A stretch of DNA of 64,000 nucleotides, from NCBI GenBank assembly GCA_945862235.1, contig CAMAYU010000012.1, forward strand, positions 1 to 64,000. The letters are read 5' to 3'. The stretch is from Schlesneria paludicola DSM 18645. GTDB lineage: Bacteria; Planctomycetota; Planctomycetia; Planctomycetales; Planctomycetaceae. The position numbers and the translations under genes were made by a program. Numbering within the stretch: the first letter of the stretch is position 1; each line of letters opens with the position of its first letter. A model generated the notes under the pieces. The model had not been told where the DNA came from, did no database searches, and saw only the letters and a program-made list of their open reading frames with translations. Of this stretch, positions 8,790 through 19,422 are shown in pieces.

Positions 8790-11700
8790 TCACTTCGTGA
8801 TCGTCTCATCCAGATTGATGAGCAGGTTGGCGATAATTGTCCAGGCGGCGTACTCACCGGGTTCGAGGTTCATGTTGCGGGGCGAGTCTCCGTAGGCGAG
8901 CAGTTTCTCGGCGGCGGGCTTGTCGGCTTGGAACGTGGCGAGTTGCTTTTGCAGCGTCCGCTGCAGGACTTCAAGTTCTTTGGCGGTTGGGGTGCGGGCC
9001 GTGGTCCAGCGGAAGCCGAAGGTGAGGCGGGACTCAGGGGTCGAGCCTCCTTCCGTCAGCATGCGTTCGGCGAGGCGGCGGGCGGCTTCAACGTATTGCT
9101 TATCGTTCATCAGGGCGAGCGCCTGGAGGGGCGTGTTAGTTCGAGGCCGACGGACCGTGCAGTTCTCGCGCGACGGGGCGTCGAACGTGGACATCGACGG
9201 CGGCGGCGACGTGCGTTTCCAGAACGTGTACATGCTGCGGCGGTAGAGGCTCTCACCCGCGTCCTGTTTGAACTCGCGCGTGTTGCTGCCGACGAAGGCG
9301 ACAGCTTCCCAGACACCCTCGGGCTGGTACGGCTTCACGCTCTTGCCGCCCGATCGTTCGACGAGCAGACCGCTCATCGCGAGGACCGAATCGCGGATCA
9401 CTTCTGCTTCGAGACGGAAGCGCGGGCCTCGGGCAAGCAACTGATTTTCGGAATCGCGGGTGAGGAGCGTCGCCGAGACATTCGACGACTGGCGGTACGT
9501 CCCCGACATGACCATCAGCTTGTGCATCTGCTTCACATTCCAACCGGTGCGGATGAACTCGGTGGAGAGCCAGTCGAGCAGTTCGGGATGCGTGGGCCAC
9601 GTTCCCTGCGCCCCGAAGTCTTCCGCCGTCTTGACGATTCCGGTGCCGAAGAACTGCTGCCAGTAACGGTTCACGATGACGCGCGACGTGAGCGGATGAT
9701 TCGGCGCCGTGAGCCACTTCGCCAGACCGAGCCGGTTGTTCGGCACGCCTTCTGGCAGAGCGGGCAGCACGGACGGCACGCCCCGTTCGACCTTGTCCCC
9801 CTTCTTGTCGTAGGCCCCGCGAATCAGGACGAAGGTCTCGCGCGGTTGCGGCAGGTCGCCGCTGATCATGGTCGCGGGGATCGCGTTGTCGAAGTCGGTC
9901 CGTTGCTTGGTGAGGTCCGCGACTTTGGCGAAGAGCGGAGCAAACGTCGCTTTGCTCTCCTTGTGAATGTTCTGCACGAAGTAGTTGAGAAGTTGCTTCT
10001 GTTGATCGGGGTTGCGCTTCGTGCGTTCGATCTTGATGAGGTTTTGAATGTCAGCAGGAAGCTCTTTGCGCGGCGTCGGCAACTCGGACTCTTCCCACGC
10101 CAGTTGCGAGGTGAACTCTGTTTGCACCGGCGTAGTGCGCGTGATGACTCCCGCCTTGTCCCAATAGACTGTGCCGCCGAACTGAGTGAAGGCCCAGCCG
10201 TTCAGAGACGATCCGGCCTTCAACCCGACATCGGCGATGTTCACTTCCAGACGAACCCATTCGCCCAGCTTGGGCAACGGGCCGCCGAGTCGTTTGGCCA
10301 CCGAGTTCTTCACCCCGAAGCCAATCGCGTCTTCATCGCCCCAATTCATGCGGTGCTCCCACGCACCATCGTTGAACTGCATCATGATGGCCTTCGGTGG
10401 ATTGGCTGGATCGAGGTAAACGTGAGCGAACAAGATGTCGCTCTCGCCCAACTTCAGACCGGGGTTGGCTCCGGTGAAGAAGTGCTGTGACAAGCCGGGG
10501 GCCGTGCGTGTCGATGATTTCTCACCGCTGAGGACCGGCCCCTCGGCCTTGGTCACGAATTTCCAAGGCGTGTCGCCTTGCAGGTTGGCTCCGGCAGGCA
10601 TGTCGTCGTCGAACCAGACGAATTCCTGACGCAACACCGACAAGGCATCGGCCGGGATCGACTTGCCTTCCAGCGGATCGACGTACTGAATCTTGGCGAG
10701 TCCGTCCGCCACGGCCGCATTCGTCGCGGCAATCTGAGAATCGAAGTCCTTCATCTTCGCTGTCTGCTCGACCGACGGCAGCTTCATCGTGGGAGCGGGC
10801 AAGAGCGCGTTGCCGTCCATCGCCGCATCGGCCATCGAGTAGAAGTACGAGTAGAGCGAATAGAACTCCTTCTGCGTGACCGGATCAAACTTGTGCGTGT
10901 GACAGACGGCGCATTGCAGCGTCAGCCCCAGCCACACGGTCGAGAGAGCCTCGGTCCGATCGACGGCGTACCGCACGAAGACTTCGTCGTTGATCGAGCC
11001 GCCTTCACTGGTCGTCACGTTGCAGCGGTTGAAGCCCGACGCGACCTTCTGCTCGGTCGAAGCGTTCTCAATCAAGTCGCCGCCGAGCTGTTCGATCGTG
11101 AACTGATCGAACGGCTTGTTCGAGTTGAACGCGTTGACGACGTACTCGCGAAACGGCCAGAGCGACCGTTCGTTGTCGAGATGCAGTCCATGCGTGTCTC
11201 CATAGCGAGCGGCATCCAACCAGATGCGGCCCTGATGCTCACCGTAGCGCGGCGACTGAAGCAGCCGATCGACAACCTTCTCGTAAGCCTCGGCCGAAGC
11301 GTCGATGAGGAAGGCGTCCACTTCAGCGGGCGTCGGCGGGAGGCCCGTCAGGTCAAAAGTCGTTCTGCGGATGAGGGCGATCTTGTCCGCTTCGGGCGAC
11401 GGTTCGAGGCCAGCTTGCTCCAGCTTCGCCAACACAAAGTTGTCGATCGGATTTTTGACGTGCGTTTGAAACTTGGTCGCGGGCGGGTCGCGACGAACCG
11501 CCGCGAGGAACGACCAGTGACCCTGATACTCAGCCCCCTGAGCAACCCATAACTTCAGTGTCTCGATGTCGTCGGCGGTGAGACTCTTCCCACTCTCCTT
11601 CGGCGGCATCTGCTCGGTCAGATCGGCCGACGTGATCCGCTTGATGATCTCACTGGCCGAAATGTCATTCGGCACGATGGGCGTCTTCCCCGACTCCAGC

Positions 11701-11927
11701 TTCGAGACGGCACTCTCCCGCTTATCCAGTCTCAGCCCCGCCTGAAGCTGCTTCTGATCGGGACCGTGACACAGATAACAGTTGTTCGACAGAATCGGCC
11801 GCACGTCCCGGTTGAACTCGATCTTCCGATCGGCCGCGTGAACCGAGGAGACGGTCAACACGGACGACGCAGTGCATACGAACAGACTCGCCACAGACGC
11901 GGCACAAACAACGAACCGACTTCGCAT
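8790..11927 (-). CDS. PSD1-type protein: PSCyt1, DUF1549 and DUF1553 domains
   Basis: 1045 residues from the ATG at 11925-11927. A GAGGG ribosome-binding site lies 7 bases upstream, and a signal peptide ending SSVHAA follows. The first c-type haem motif is CYLCH at residues 50-54 (PSCyt1). DUF1549 follows with a second motif, [18 protein letters not shown]. The middle holds a LamG-like beta segment (about 490-600). DUF1553 fills the last third ([37 protein letters not shown]). These planctomycete-specific periplasmic proteins are thought to be linked to polysaccharide use, but no reaction is established. The gene heads a minus-strand series that ends with the DUF1501 gene at 4033. Confidence 0.92.
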   Translation of the reverse strand: MRSRFVVCAASVASLFVCTASSVLTVSSVHAADRKIEFNRDVRPILSNNCYLCHGPDQKQLQAGLRLDKRESAVSKLESGKTPIVPNDISASEIIKRITSADLTEQMPPKESGKSLTADDIETLKLWVAQGAEYQGHWSFLAAVRRDPPATKFQTHVKNPIDNFVLAKLEQAGLEPSPEADKIALIRRTTFDLTGLPPTPAEVDAFLIDASAEAYEKVVDRLLQSPRYGEHQGRIWLDAARYGDTHGLHLDNERSLWPFREYVVNAFNSNKPFDQFTIEQLGGDLIENASTEQKVASGFNRCNVTTSEGGSINDEVFVRYAVDRTEALSTVWLGLTLQCAVCHTHKFDPVTQKEFYSLYSYFYSMADAAMDGNALLPAPTMKLPSVEQTAKMKDFDSQIAATNAAVADGLAKIQYVDPLEGKSIPADALSVLRQEFVWFDDDMPAGANLQGDTPWKFVTKAEGPVLSGEKSSTRTAPGLSQHFFTGANPGLKLGESDILFAHVYLDPANPPKAIMMQFNDGAWEHRMNWGDEDAIGFGVKNSVAKRLGGPLPKLGEWVRLEVNIADVGLKAGSSLNGWAFTQFGGTVYWDKAGVITRTTPVQTEFTSQLAWEESELPTPRKELPADIQNLIKIERTKRNPDQQKQLLNYFVQNIHKESKATFAPLFAKVADLTKQRTDFDNAIPATMISGDLPQPRETFVLIRGAYDKKGDKVERGVPSVLPALPEGVPNNRLGLAKWLTAPNHPLTSRVIVNRYWQQFFGTGIVKTAEDFGAQGTWPTHPELLDWLSTEFIRTGWNVKQMHKLMVMSGTYRQSSNVSATLLTRDSENQLLARGPRFRLEAEVIRDSVLAMSGLLVERSGGKSVKPYQPEGVWEAVAFVGSNTREFKQDAGESLYRRSMYTFWKRTSPPPSMSTFDAPSRENCTVRRPRTNTPLQALALMNDKQYVEAARRLAERMLTEGGSTPESRLTFGFRWTTARTPTAKELEVLQRTLQKQLATFQADKPAAEKLLAYGDSPRNMNLEPGEYAAWTIIANLLINLDETITK

Positions 11928-12148
11928 CGGAAAGCCCTCGATAAACAACGGGAGTGAAAACGAACTTGGTGAGAAGCACAGGTAGGATCAACCGGCAGAC
12001 GGCTCGAATCTCGAGCAGGCGATCAGTATCGGTCGATCCCTACGGCGATGTCAAACCGAGGGAGCGGGATGCGGGACACAGGCGAAGCCCGACAAAGGGT
12101 CGCGCGGATGGCAGCGATTGTCGCGAGGTGATTCGTCGAGAAGTTTCG

Positions 12149-12643
12149 TCATTTCGTCCCGGCTGAGACCAACTGTGCCACGGGAGCCGCTTCAATGGTC
12201 GCAGCGTGAAAGAGGGCCTCGCGCAGGAGCGGCAACCAAGTCGCACGAATCCAGTGCCGATCATCGCAGGGAGTGACCCGAAACGTCTGCCAACCCCCTT
12301 CAATGAGAGCCGCTTCCATGCTGTCACCACACGCAACGTTGGTGGTGTGAATGACCACGGGGCAGCTTGGAGATTGCACGGCGAGAGCCTTGGCCACCAT
12401 GCGACCATCGCCGGGATCTGTTCTGTCGATTGCCGAGAGTGGCAGCTCCAAATCGTGATCGAGCGAGATCGCAATCGTTTCCTCAAGATGCCGATCCAGC
12501 CACGTCAACATCAACGGAGCCGTTGGAAGGAAATGAGGTTCGTACATGTAGAGCTTGTCCGCCAAGGCCGCGCGCATGGCGACAGTGCGATCAGCGTTGT
12601 CTTCCAGAATGGCGATCTTCAAGCCGTTTTTGTGACTGCTCAT
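12149..12643 (-). CDS. Cyclic-phosphate-processing receiver (cREC)-like protein
   Basis: 164 residues. It starts like a receiver domain (LKIAILEDNADRTVAMRAAL, with the acidic pair at residues 15-16) and continues with ISLDHDLELP and VVIHTTNVACGDSMEAAL. The SLDHDL signature is typical of the small receiver-like family described as cyclic-phosphate-processing (cREC), predicted to act on 2',3'-cyclic phosphate RNA ends. No output or DNA-binding domain is attached, unlike a response regulator. It is divergent from a gene pair at 12788-13880 whose first product is HEPN-like. Start is the ATG at 12641-12643. Family call moderate; activity is inference. Confidence 0.65.
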   Translation of the reverse strand: MSSHKNGLKIAILEDNADRTVAMRAALADKLYMYEPHFLPTAPLMLTWLDRHLEETIAISLDHDLELPLSAIDRTDPGDGRMVAKALAVQSPSCPVVIHTTNVACGDSMEAALIEGGWQTFRVTPCDDRHWIRATWLPLLREALFHAATIEAAPVAQLVSAGTK

Positions 12644-12787
12644 TTTCTACCGTCCTCTCCGATCCTTCGCGTCCGTGATCGTTAGGCAAGATGTTGTCAT
12701 CGCGAGACTTGGGAACTCAGGTGAAGTCCGACATAATCACCTGCACAGTGAAATGCGTGTTGTGCGACAACTCCCGTGAAGAGCATC

Positions 12788-13318
12788 ATGCCCAAGCGTC
12801 TAACCGAGCGGATCAAGCCCGATTCAATCGACGAGTTCGTCGCGGCGGCATGCGAACGATACAGCGATGGAATCGCGTTGGCAGCGCAAGCTCGCCGGAC
12901 GGGCGCGATCTACTTGTTCGGTTATTCTGCCGAAATGGTGATGAAGGCTGCTTACTTTCGGGCCATCGGCGTTTCCGCTCGGACGAAGTTGGAAATGGGG
13001 AGTCATCTCTGGCCCGCTGTGACTCAAGCCAAGCAGCTCGGTGTGAATTGGCCGAAACACCACAATCTGCATTACGTTCAAGGCTGGGCGGAGTTGCTGG
13101 TCGTGACTCAGAAGAATTTGTTGACGACAAGTCAGCCACCGCTGGTGTCCGCATACGCCGATCCCAGCTTCGGCCAACGAGTCACATTTCACGCGACCAC
13201 CGTTCAGAACCTTTGGACCGAGTCTCTGCGCTATCACAAGAACCGAGCCTACGAGTTTGAATTGCGTCGAATGCAGTCCAGTGTCAGTTGGTTGATGACA
13301 AGCCTGCCCCAGCTATGA
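12788..13318 (+). CDS. HEPN-like hypothetical protein
   Basis: 176 residues from the ATG at 12788; an in-frame GTG at 12776 is an alternative. The pattern is that of small helical HEPN proteins: an N-terminal helix (DEFVAAACERYSDGIALAAQA), then IYLFGYSAEMVMKAAYFRAIG, a His-containing SHLWPAVTQAK segment and a late W-x4-RYHKNRAYEF helix. The strict HEPN RNase motif R-x4-6-H is not obvious, so it may be a non-catalytic or substrate-binding member. The stop overlaps the GAGG ribosome-binding region of the next gene, which begins 10 bases later, so the two are probably co-transcribed. HEPN call is by eye and moderate. Confidence 0.6.
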   Translation: MPKRLTERIKPDSIDEFVAAACERYSDGIALAAQARRTGAIYLFGYSAEMVMKAAYFRAIGVSARTKLEMGSHLWPAVTQAKQLGVNWPKHHNLHYVQGWAELLVVTQKNLLTTSQPPLVSAYADPSFGQRVTFHATTVQNLWTESLRYHKNRAYEFELRRMQSSVSWLMTSLPQL

Positions 13319-13328
13319 GGATCAGACC

Positions 13329-13880
13329 ATGCCCAGAATCAAACGGCAGCCAGAACCATTTGCGTACAGAGGCGATGTCGATCTCTTGGCCGCGCTCGTC
13401 AATGAACTGAAGGAGCCGAAAGACTTCGGTCAGCCGATGATCGACGAAGAAGTTTTCGCAAAGACGAATCTCATTCGTGTTCTCGTGCTGTGGGATCGCT
13501 GGTCTGAAATCCCGGAAGAAGCGCGCACCGACGTGATTCGCCAAGCCTATCTCCAAGCTGATGGGCAAGAGACCGCCGACCGGTTGGTCTTGATCAACGG
13601 CTTGACCTTTCCCGAGGCACACGACGACGAGTTGTTGCCGTTTGAAGTGATCGCACTCCACCGTCGCGGTGACAAGTACAGTTTGGAAGATTGTGCCCAA
13701 GCGATGACCAAGCTGGGCGCGTCGATCCTCGAAAGGTCTGACCATCCTCGGCTTTGGTTTCAAACGCTTGAGCAAGCAGAAGAGTGTGTCGAGCGACTCA
13801 AGCGGCACCTCCCTGGAAGCGACGACGTTTGGAGTATCTCACAGTCGCTCGCAAGAACCGGGCTGCTGGTTCCTGCTTGA
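13329..13880 (+). CDS. Hypothetical protein, operon partner of HEPN-like gene
   Basis: 183 residues, acidic in the middle, no signal peptide or membrane segment. I do not recognise the family. Visible landmarks: NLIRVLVLWDRWSEIPEEAR, QETADRLVLINGLTFPEAH and LPFEVIALHRRGDKYSLEDC. The ATG at 13329 has GAGG 8-11 bases upstream, overlapping the end of the preceding gene. Tight linkage to a HEPN-like gene suggests a partner role (for example an antitoxin or substrate-recognition subunit), but that is inference from context only. Confidence 0.6.
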   Translation: MPRIKRQPEPFAYRGDVDLLAALVNELKEPKDFGQPMIDEEVFAKTNLIRVLVLWDRWSEIPEEARTDVIRQAYLQADGQETADRLVLINGLTFPEAHDDELLPFEVIALHRRGDKYSLEDCAQAMTKLGASILERSDHPRLWFQTLEQAEECVERLKRHLPGSDDVWSISQSLARTGLLVPA

Positions 13881-13954
13881 GTCCGTAGCTCAGCACGTCA
13901 TTGCAAAAATGGTTTGGCGGTCCGAAGCGAAGCAACATTGAGGGAGTTCGAGTG

Positions 13955-16900
13955 ATGCGAACGAGGTGTCTCGGCGGGATGTTGGCGTTGGTTTTGGGGG
14001 CGATGATTGGCGGAGCGACCTGCGCCGCGGAGGCCAAGTTACAAGAAGGGACCAAGCCAAACGTCGTCCTCTTCCTGATTGACGATCTCGGGTGGGCGGA
14101 CCTTGGGTGTTATGGGAGTAAGTTTCATCAGACGCCGAACCTCGACAAGTTGGCTGCGGAAGGGGTGCGGTTTACTCAAGCTTATGCCGCGTGTCCGGTC
14201 TGTTCTCCGACGCGGACGGCAGTGCTGACCGGGCGGTATCCGCAGCGGAGCGGCATCACGACGTGGTTGCCCGGTCAGCCGTCTCAGAAGAATCACAGGC
14301 TGCTCGCGCCGGAGGTTCCGCTGCAATTGCCGATGGATGAGGTGACGATTGCCGAGGCGCTGAAGCCGGCCGGATATGTCAGTGCTTCCATTGGGAAATG
14401 GCATCTGGGCGGAGCAGGTTCGCTGCCGACCGATCATGGGTTCGATGTGAACATCGCGGGCGATGACGCCGGGACGCCGTACAGCTACTTCGCTCCGTAC
14501 ACGTCCGGGGCGAATGGCAAGAAGAACGGCAAGACGATCCCCGGACTGGAGGACGCTCCCGCAGGCGAGTACCTGCCGGATCGGCTCGCCGCCGAAGCCG
14601 AGAAGTTCATTGATGCTCACAAGGAGCGGCCGTTCTTCCTGTATCTCCCTCACTTCGCGGTTCACACGCCGATGAAGGCAAAGGCGGAGATGATCGCCAA
14701 GTACGGCGCGATGCCGAAGGAACCAAATGGCTCGCAGCAGAACCCGATCTACGCCGCGATGATGGAGAGCATGGATGAGGCTGTAGGTCGCGTGTTGAAG
14801 CGGCTCGATGAAGTCAAGCTGACCGAGAAGACACTCGTCATCTTCACTTCCGACAACGGCGGCCTCGCGAACGGCAACGGCCAGATCATCGCACCGACCA
14901 ACAACGGCCCGCTGCGTGACGGCAAGAGCCAGCTCTACGAAGGCGGCATTCGAGTCCCGCTGATCGTGAAGTGGCCGGGCGTCACCAAACCGGGATCGAC
15001 GAGTGACGCGATCGTCTCCAGCATCGACCTCTTCCCGACGATCATGGAGGCGTGCGGGGTAAAGTCGGATGCGAAGGTCGATGGCCTGAACTTGTCGCCT
15101 GCGTTGAAAGGGGGCGCAGTTCCACAGCGCGACGCCATCTACTGGCACTTCCCGCACTACAACAGCAACGCGGGAGCGAAGCCGGGCGCGGTGATTCGGT
15201 CGGGCGATTGGAAGCTGATCGAGTTCTATGAGACCGGGCGACGTGAGCTATTCAACATCGCAAAGGACATGCGCGAGTCGAACAACTTGATCGAACAGAA
15301 CGCCGACATCGCGAAGGATCTCCAAGCGAAACTCGTCGCGTGGCGCGAGTCGGTCGGGGCGAAGATGCCGACGCTGAATCCCAACTACTCGCCGAACGAA
15401 CAGAAGGACGATGGCTCGGTGATGCTGCACTCCAGTACCGCCGATGTCTTCGGCACGATGCTGCGGTACGAGCCGTTGCCTCACAAGGACACGCTCGGCT
15501 TCTGGGTCCGCCAAGAAGACTGGGCTTCGTTTGAGTTCACGATCACCAAGCCGGGGCGCTTCCGTCTGGTGCCGCACGTCGGCTGTGGCACCAGCGGCGG
15601 GAGCCTCGTTCATTTTGAAGTGACCCCTGCTGTTCCGAGCGGGGGACGTAAGTCCCCCGGTTCTTCGCCCGACGACAACGCCAATTCAATCGCGTCCCCC
15701 GAGCGTCAGCTCCTCACACTCACCGTCCCCGCGACCGGCGGTTTCCAAAAATTCGTCCCGCAAGACCTCGGCGAACTGACGCTGACCAAACCGGGCCGCT
15801 ACACGCTGTCGATCAAGCCGCAGAAAAAAGAGGGCGTCGCTGTCATGGACGTTCGCCGAGTCGAACTGCGCCCCGTCACGACGGCGATGATGCTGCCAGA
15901 CCTCAAGCTGCTCGAACCGTTCTGGCGTTCAACGACCGTCCATCGCGAGAGCGTCCTCTTCGTCAAAGAGACCGCCGACAAACCGGCCGACGGCAAGCTG
16001 CTGTTCCCCACGACGAAGGTCATCTCCATTCATGCGGCCGACGGATCGAAGCGGTTCGAGTTGGGACGCGACTTCACCGTGAGCGATGACGGCACGCGAC
16101 TGGTTCTGACCGAGAAGTCGTCGGTCCCGTTCCTGCGCCAGGACGAACTCTTCCCGCCGAAAGGGAAGCTGCCGCTGTGGTCCGGTGGCGCGGCCGAAGG
16201 ACCGCAGTCGCTGTCACACAAAACGGGCGATCCCGAGACGCACGTCCTGTTCAACAACGGCCACTGGTTCCACGATCAGCAGGTCGAAGTGACGTATGAA
16301 CGAACCGCCGCCGATTGGCCCGGCGCGGCCCCTCGATTCGACGCGAGCCGCCTGCCGAAGACGCTCGCCAAGTTGAAGGCCAAGCAAAAACTGACGATTG
16401 GCGTGAGCGGCGACAGCATCACGTTCGGCCTCAATGCGTCGGGCCTTGTCGGCGCGGCCCCGTTCATGCCGATCTATCCCGAACTGGTCGCGGCTCAACT
16501 GCGCGAGTCGTACGGGACCGAGGTCGCCCTCTTCAATCGAGCCGTCGGCGGCTGGAACATCAACAGCGGTCTGGGCGATCTCGACAAACTGATCGAACAC
16601 AAACCGGACCTCGTCATCGTCGCTTACGGCATGAACGACGTGGGCTATCGCAACCCCGAGACCTACAAGGCCGGAACCGCCAAGCTGATCGAACGCCTCC
16701 GCGCCACGAACCCCGATGTGGAAGTGATCCTCGTCGCGACAATGCTCGGTAACGACCAATGGCGTCACACCCCGCGTGAGATGTTCCCGCTCTACCTCGA
16801 CGCCCTGAAGTCGCTCGCCGGAACGAACGATCAATCCGCGCCCGGCATCGCCCTCGCCGACCTCACGTCGCTCTGGACCGAGATGCTGAAACGAAAGCGC

Positions 16901-17005
16901 GACAGCGACCTTACCGGCAACGGCGTCAACCACCCGAGCGACTTCGGCCACCGAGTCTACGCGTCGGCGGTGCTGTCGCTGTTGGTCGAGACCGCAACAA
17001 AGTAG
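13955..17005 (+). CDS. Secreted sulfatase fused to SGNH/GDSL hydrolase
   Basis: 1016 residues from the ATG at 13955 (a GTG at 13952 is adjacent), followed by a signal peptide (LALVLGAMIGGATCAAE). Sulfatase domain, residues about 25-480: NVVLFLIDDLGWADLGCYG metal-binding start, and C83-S-P-T-R, the C-x-P-x-R site converted to formylglycine. A beta-sandwich-like linker follows (about 490-640), then a region around 640-800, then an SGNH hydrolase domain with GDSITFG (Ser821), NRAVGGWN, YGMNDVGY and NHPSDFGH. The combination suggests desulfation plus ester removal (for example deacetylation) on a sulfated polysaccharide outside the cytoplasm. An inverted repeat at 15640-15659 is read in frame in the linker. 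Confidence 0.88.
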   Translation: MRTRCLGGMLALVLGAMIGGATCAAEAKLQEGTKPNVVLFLIDDLGWADLGCYGSKFHQTPNLDKLAAEGVRFTQAYAACPVCSPTRTAVLTGRYPQRSGITTWLPGQPSQKNHRLLAPEVPLQLPMDEVTIAEALKPAGYVSASIGKWHLGGAGSLPTDHGFDVNIAGDDAGTPYSYFAPYTSGANGKKNGKTIPGLEDAPAGEYLPDRLAAEAEKFIDAHKERPFFLYLPHFAVHTPMKAKAEMIAKYGAMPKEPNGSQQNPIYAAMMESMDEAVGRVLKRLDEVKLTEKTLVIFTSDNGGLANGNGQIIAPTNNGPLRDGKSQLYEGGIRVPLIVKWPGVTKPGSTSDAIVSSIDLFPTIMEACGVKSDAKVDGLNLSPALKGGAVPQRDAIYWHFPHYNSNAGAKPGAVIRSGDWKLIEFYETGRRELFNIAKDMRESNNLIEQNADIAKDLQAKLVAWRESVGAKMPTLNPNYSPNEQKDDGSVMLHSSTADVFGTMLRYEPLPHKDTLGFWVRQEDWASFEFTITKPGRFRLVPHVGCGTSGGSLVHFEVTPAVPSGGRKSPGSSPDDNANSIASPERQLLTLTVPATGGFQKFVPQDLGELTLTKPGRYTLSIKPQKKEGVAVMDVRRVELRPVTTAMMLPDLKLLEPFWRSTTVHRESVLFVKETADKPADGKLLFPTTKVISIHAADGSKRFELGRDFTVSDDGTRLVLTEKSSVPFLRQDELFPPKGKLPLWSGGAAEGPQSLSHKTGDPETHVLFNNGHWFHDQQVEVTYERTAADWPGAAPRFDASRLPKTLAKLKAKQKLTIGVSGDSITFGLNASGLVGAAPFMPIYPELVAAQLRESYGTEVALFNRAVGGWNINSGLGDLDKLIEHKPDLVIVAYGMNDVGYRNPETYKAGTAKLIERLRATNPDVEVILVATMLGNDQWRHTPREMFPLYLDALKSLAGTNDQSAPGIALADLTSLWTEMLKRKRDSDLTGNGVNHPSDFGHRVYASAVLSLLVETATK
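15637..15670. repeat. Repeat-family fragment inside the sulfatase gene
   Basis: An 8+4+8 perfect hairpin (15640-15659, CGGGGGAC and GTCCCCCG) followed by GGTTCTTCGCCCG. This closely resembles one half of the intergenic AGCGGGGTGGCGTAAGCCCC...GGTTCTTGGGCG family (for example 20614-20692). It is translated in frame as a Gly/Ser/Pro-rich stretch. Confidence 0.65.
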
Positions 17006-17029
17006 TACTTGCGACCGGCGGTGGTGCTA

Positions 17030-17123
17030 ACAGCCTGTTGAACAACGTAGGGTACGCTTGCTCGTCTTGACAGCGAGCACACGAGCAAGCCGGAGGCTTA
17101 CTCTCCGTTTTTCAACAGGCGGC
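17030..17123. repeat. Imperfect long inverted repeat
   Basis: The arms begin GCTAACAGCCTGTTGAA and end TTTTTCAACAGGCGGCTAA; the inner CTTGCTCGT and ACGAGCAAG also pair. It lies between the sulfatase and GH57 genes. No gene is visible in this 196-base gap. Confidence 0.6.
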
Positions 17124-17201
17124 TAAGCCAATGGCACTGCCTTTGGGTGTCAGCCCCCGGCTCACCTGATTCGTTGATCTTTCCACCGAGATTCTTCTCC
17201 A

Positions 17202-19409
17202 ATGCCTGCCGTCAATCTTGCCTTCGTCTGGCATCAGCATCAGCCCTACTACCCGGATCGGATCGGGGGTGAGAACCCGATGCCGTGGGTGCGGCTGCAT
17301 GGGACGAAGGACTACTGGGGGATGGCATGGCACATCAAAGAGGTGCCCGAGTTTCGTTGCACGATCAATCTCGTTCCCAGCTTGCTCGAACAGTTGATCG
17401 CCTACACCGATGGCGGCGCGAGTGACCGGCATCTCGATGTCTCGCGCACTCCCGCCGATGGTCTGAGCGAAGCCGACACGCGCTTCCTGCTCGACCAGTT
17501 CTTCATGGCCAACTACGACAACATGATCCGCCCGTATCCGCGCTATGCGGAGCTGCATCAGAAGCGGGCGGCCAACAGCGATCCGTTCGAGCGAGCGATC
17601 CAGCGGTTCACCGAGCGCGACCTGCGCGACCTCCAAGTTTGGAGCAACCTCACGTGGTTCCATCCGCTGCTGTTTGATCTCGACTCGGACTTGAAGGCAT
17701 TCCTGCTGAAGGGACACGGCTGGACGGAGGTGGAGAAATCGTGGCTGCTCCGCAAGCAGCTCGATGTGTTGCGGCAGATCATCCCGCTGCATCGTGAGCT
17801 GATGCAGGGTGGCCAAGTCGAACTGACAACCACGCCGTTCTATCACCCGATCCTGCCGCTTCTGTGGGACAAACGCAGTGCGCGGCAAGCGATGCCCGGC
17901 TGCGTGTTGCCGAAGTATTTGGACTCGTACCGCGAGGATGCCGTCGCGCAGCTTAAGAAGGGTGTCGAATTCCATCGCGAGCTGTTCGGGGTGAACCCGG
18001 TCGGGATGTGGCCGTCCGAAGGATCGGTCTCGCAAGAGGTGATCGCGGCGATTGCCGATCAGGGGATCGAATGGATCGCCACGGATGAGGAGATTCTCGC
18101 CGCTTCCACGAACGGCTGGGTCTCGCGCGATGGCAGCGGATACCTGCGCAATCCCGAGATGCTCTACCGACCGTGGCGACTCGAAGAACAGGGTCGCCCG
18201 ATGCAGATCATCTTCCGCGATCATGCGCTCAGCGACCTGATCGGCTTTCAGTATCAGCGGTCCGACCCGCAGCACGCGGCCAACGATCTGCTCGGCAAGA
18301 TCGACGCGATCGGCTTCGCCACGGCACCGCACAACGCGGGACGCCCGGCTCTCGTGCCGGTCATCTTGGATGGCGAGAACTGTTGGGAGTACTTCGCCGA
18401 CGGAGGCGTTCAATTCTTGAGGACGCTCTACCGCAGTTGCGTCTCACACCCGAACGTGCAGCCGGTGCGAGTCCAAGATCACATTCGCGAGTTCCCGGCG
18501 ACCGATCGCATCACGCACCTCTTCGCGGGGAGTTGGATCAACCACAACTTCGCAATTTGGATCGGTCACTCGGAAGATCACACCGCGTGGGACTTGCTTC
18601 ACCAGACGCGTGAGTTCCTCAAGCAGACGGAGATCAATCAGGCCAGCTCGGCGCATCCGATCTCGCCCGAAGTCCTTTCCCGTGCGTGGGACGAAATCTA
18701 TATCGCCGAAGGGAGCGACTGGTTCTGGTGGTTTGGCGACGATCATTCGTCCGCACAAGACGGGCTGTTCGATCACTTGTTCCGCAAGCATTTGAAGAAC
18801 GTCTACATCCTGTTGAAGACGCCGTATCCCGTTCAGCTCGATCGCCTGATTGGCAGCGTCGGACAGAAGCCGATGCAGACCGAGCCGAAAGGTTTTCTGA
18901 AGGTGAAGATCGACGGGAGGCAGACGTATTTCGAGTGGATCAACGCGGGACACTACGTCAGCGGGAGCGAACGCGGGACGATGACGATGGTGACGCGCGG
19001 CATCATCCGCGAGATTTTTTTCGGTTTCGATGCCGACCGGTTTCTGCTCCGCCTCGACACGGCGGGACGTGCGCTGGAAGACCTCAAAGCGATTGATGAG
19101 ATTCGGATCGGCTTCGCGTCCCCGAATGAAGTCGAGATTCGCATCTCGGGCTTCCGCGAGGGATCGTTAATCGCCGCAATCCAATTCACCGATCAAACCG
19201 TCGCACTGTCTCAAGCCGAAGTCGCCGTCCACAGCGTCGTCGAAGTCGCCGCGTCACTCACCACCATGAACTTCGTGCGCGGTGCCCGCGTCGAGTTCTA
19301 CGTCGCCGCCTTCATCAACGACCAATGCGAAGACCGAGTCCCTCGTGAAGGACTCCTGACCATGAACGAACCGACGAAAGATTTTGAACTCCAAATGTGG
19401 CAGGCGTAA
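17202..19409 (+). CDS. Glycoside hydrolase family 57 enzyme (alpha-amylase/amylopullulanase type)
   Basis: 735 residues, cytoplasmic (no signal peptide). GH57 conserved regions are present: HQHQPYYP at residues 10-17, [10 protein letters not shown] with the probable nucleophile Glu273, and [12 protein letters not shown] with the probable acid/base Asp390. These enzymes cleave or transfer alpha-glucan chains by a retaining mechanism. The C-terminal ~200 residues form a beta-rich domain. The next genes encode a GalT-like uridylyltransferase and a second GH57 enzyme, so the three probably work on glycogen or maltodextrin. Exact specificity cannot be read from sequence. Start is the ATG at 17202. 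Confidence 0.88.
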   Translation: MPAVNLAFVWHQHQPYYPDRIGGENPMPWVRLHGTKDYWGMAWHIKEVPEFRCTINLVPSLLEQLIAYTDGGASDRHLDVSRTPADGLSEADTRFLLDQFFMANYDNMIRPYPRYAELHQKRAANSDPFERAIQRFTERDLRDLQVWSNLTWFHPLLFDLDSDLKAFLLKGHGWTEVEKSWLLRKQLDVLRQIIPLHRELMQGGQVELTTTPFYHPILPLLWDKRSARQAMPGCVLPKYLDSYREDAVAQLKKGVEFHRELFGVNPVGMWPSEGSVSQEVIAAIADQGIEWIATDEEILAASTNGWVSRDGSGYLRNPEMLYRPWRLEEQGRPMQIIFRDHALSDLIGFQYQRSDPQHAANDLLGKIDAIGFATAPHNAGRPALVPVILDGENCWEYFADGGVQFLRTLYRSCVSHPNVQPVRVQDHIREFPATDRITHLFAGSWINHNFAIWIGHSEDHTAWDLLHQTREFLKQTEINQASSAHPISPEVLSRAWDEIYIAEGSDWFWWFGDDHSSAQDGLFDHLFRKHLKNVYILLKTPYPVQLDRLIGSVGQKPMQTEPKGFLKVKIDGRQTYFEWINAGHYVSGSERGTMTMVTRGIIREIFFGFDADRFLLRLDTAGRALEDLKAIDEIRIGFASPNEVEIRISGFREGSLIAAIQFTDQTVALSQAEVAVHSVVEVAASLTTMNFVRGARVEFYVAAFINDQCEDRVPREGLLTMNEPTKDFELQMWQA

Positions 19410-19422
19410 TGGCGAGTAGGCG

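Noticed and set aside
12788-13880. Classical HEPN/MNT toxin-antitoxin pair
   Set aside because: The second product has no nucleotidyltransferase motif and the first lacks an obvious R-x4-6-H, so a HEPN/MNT label is not supported.
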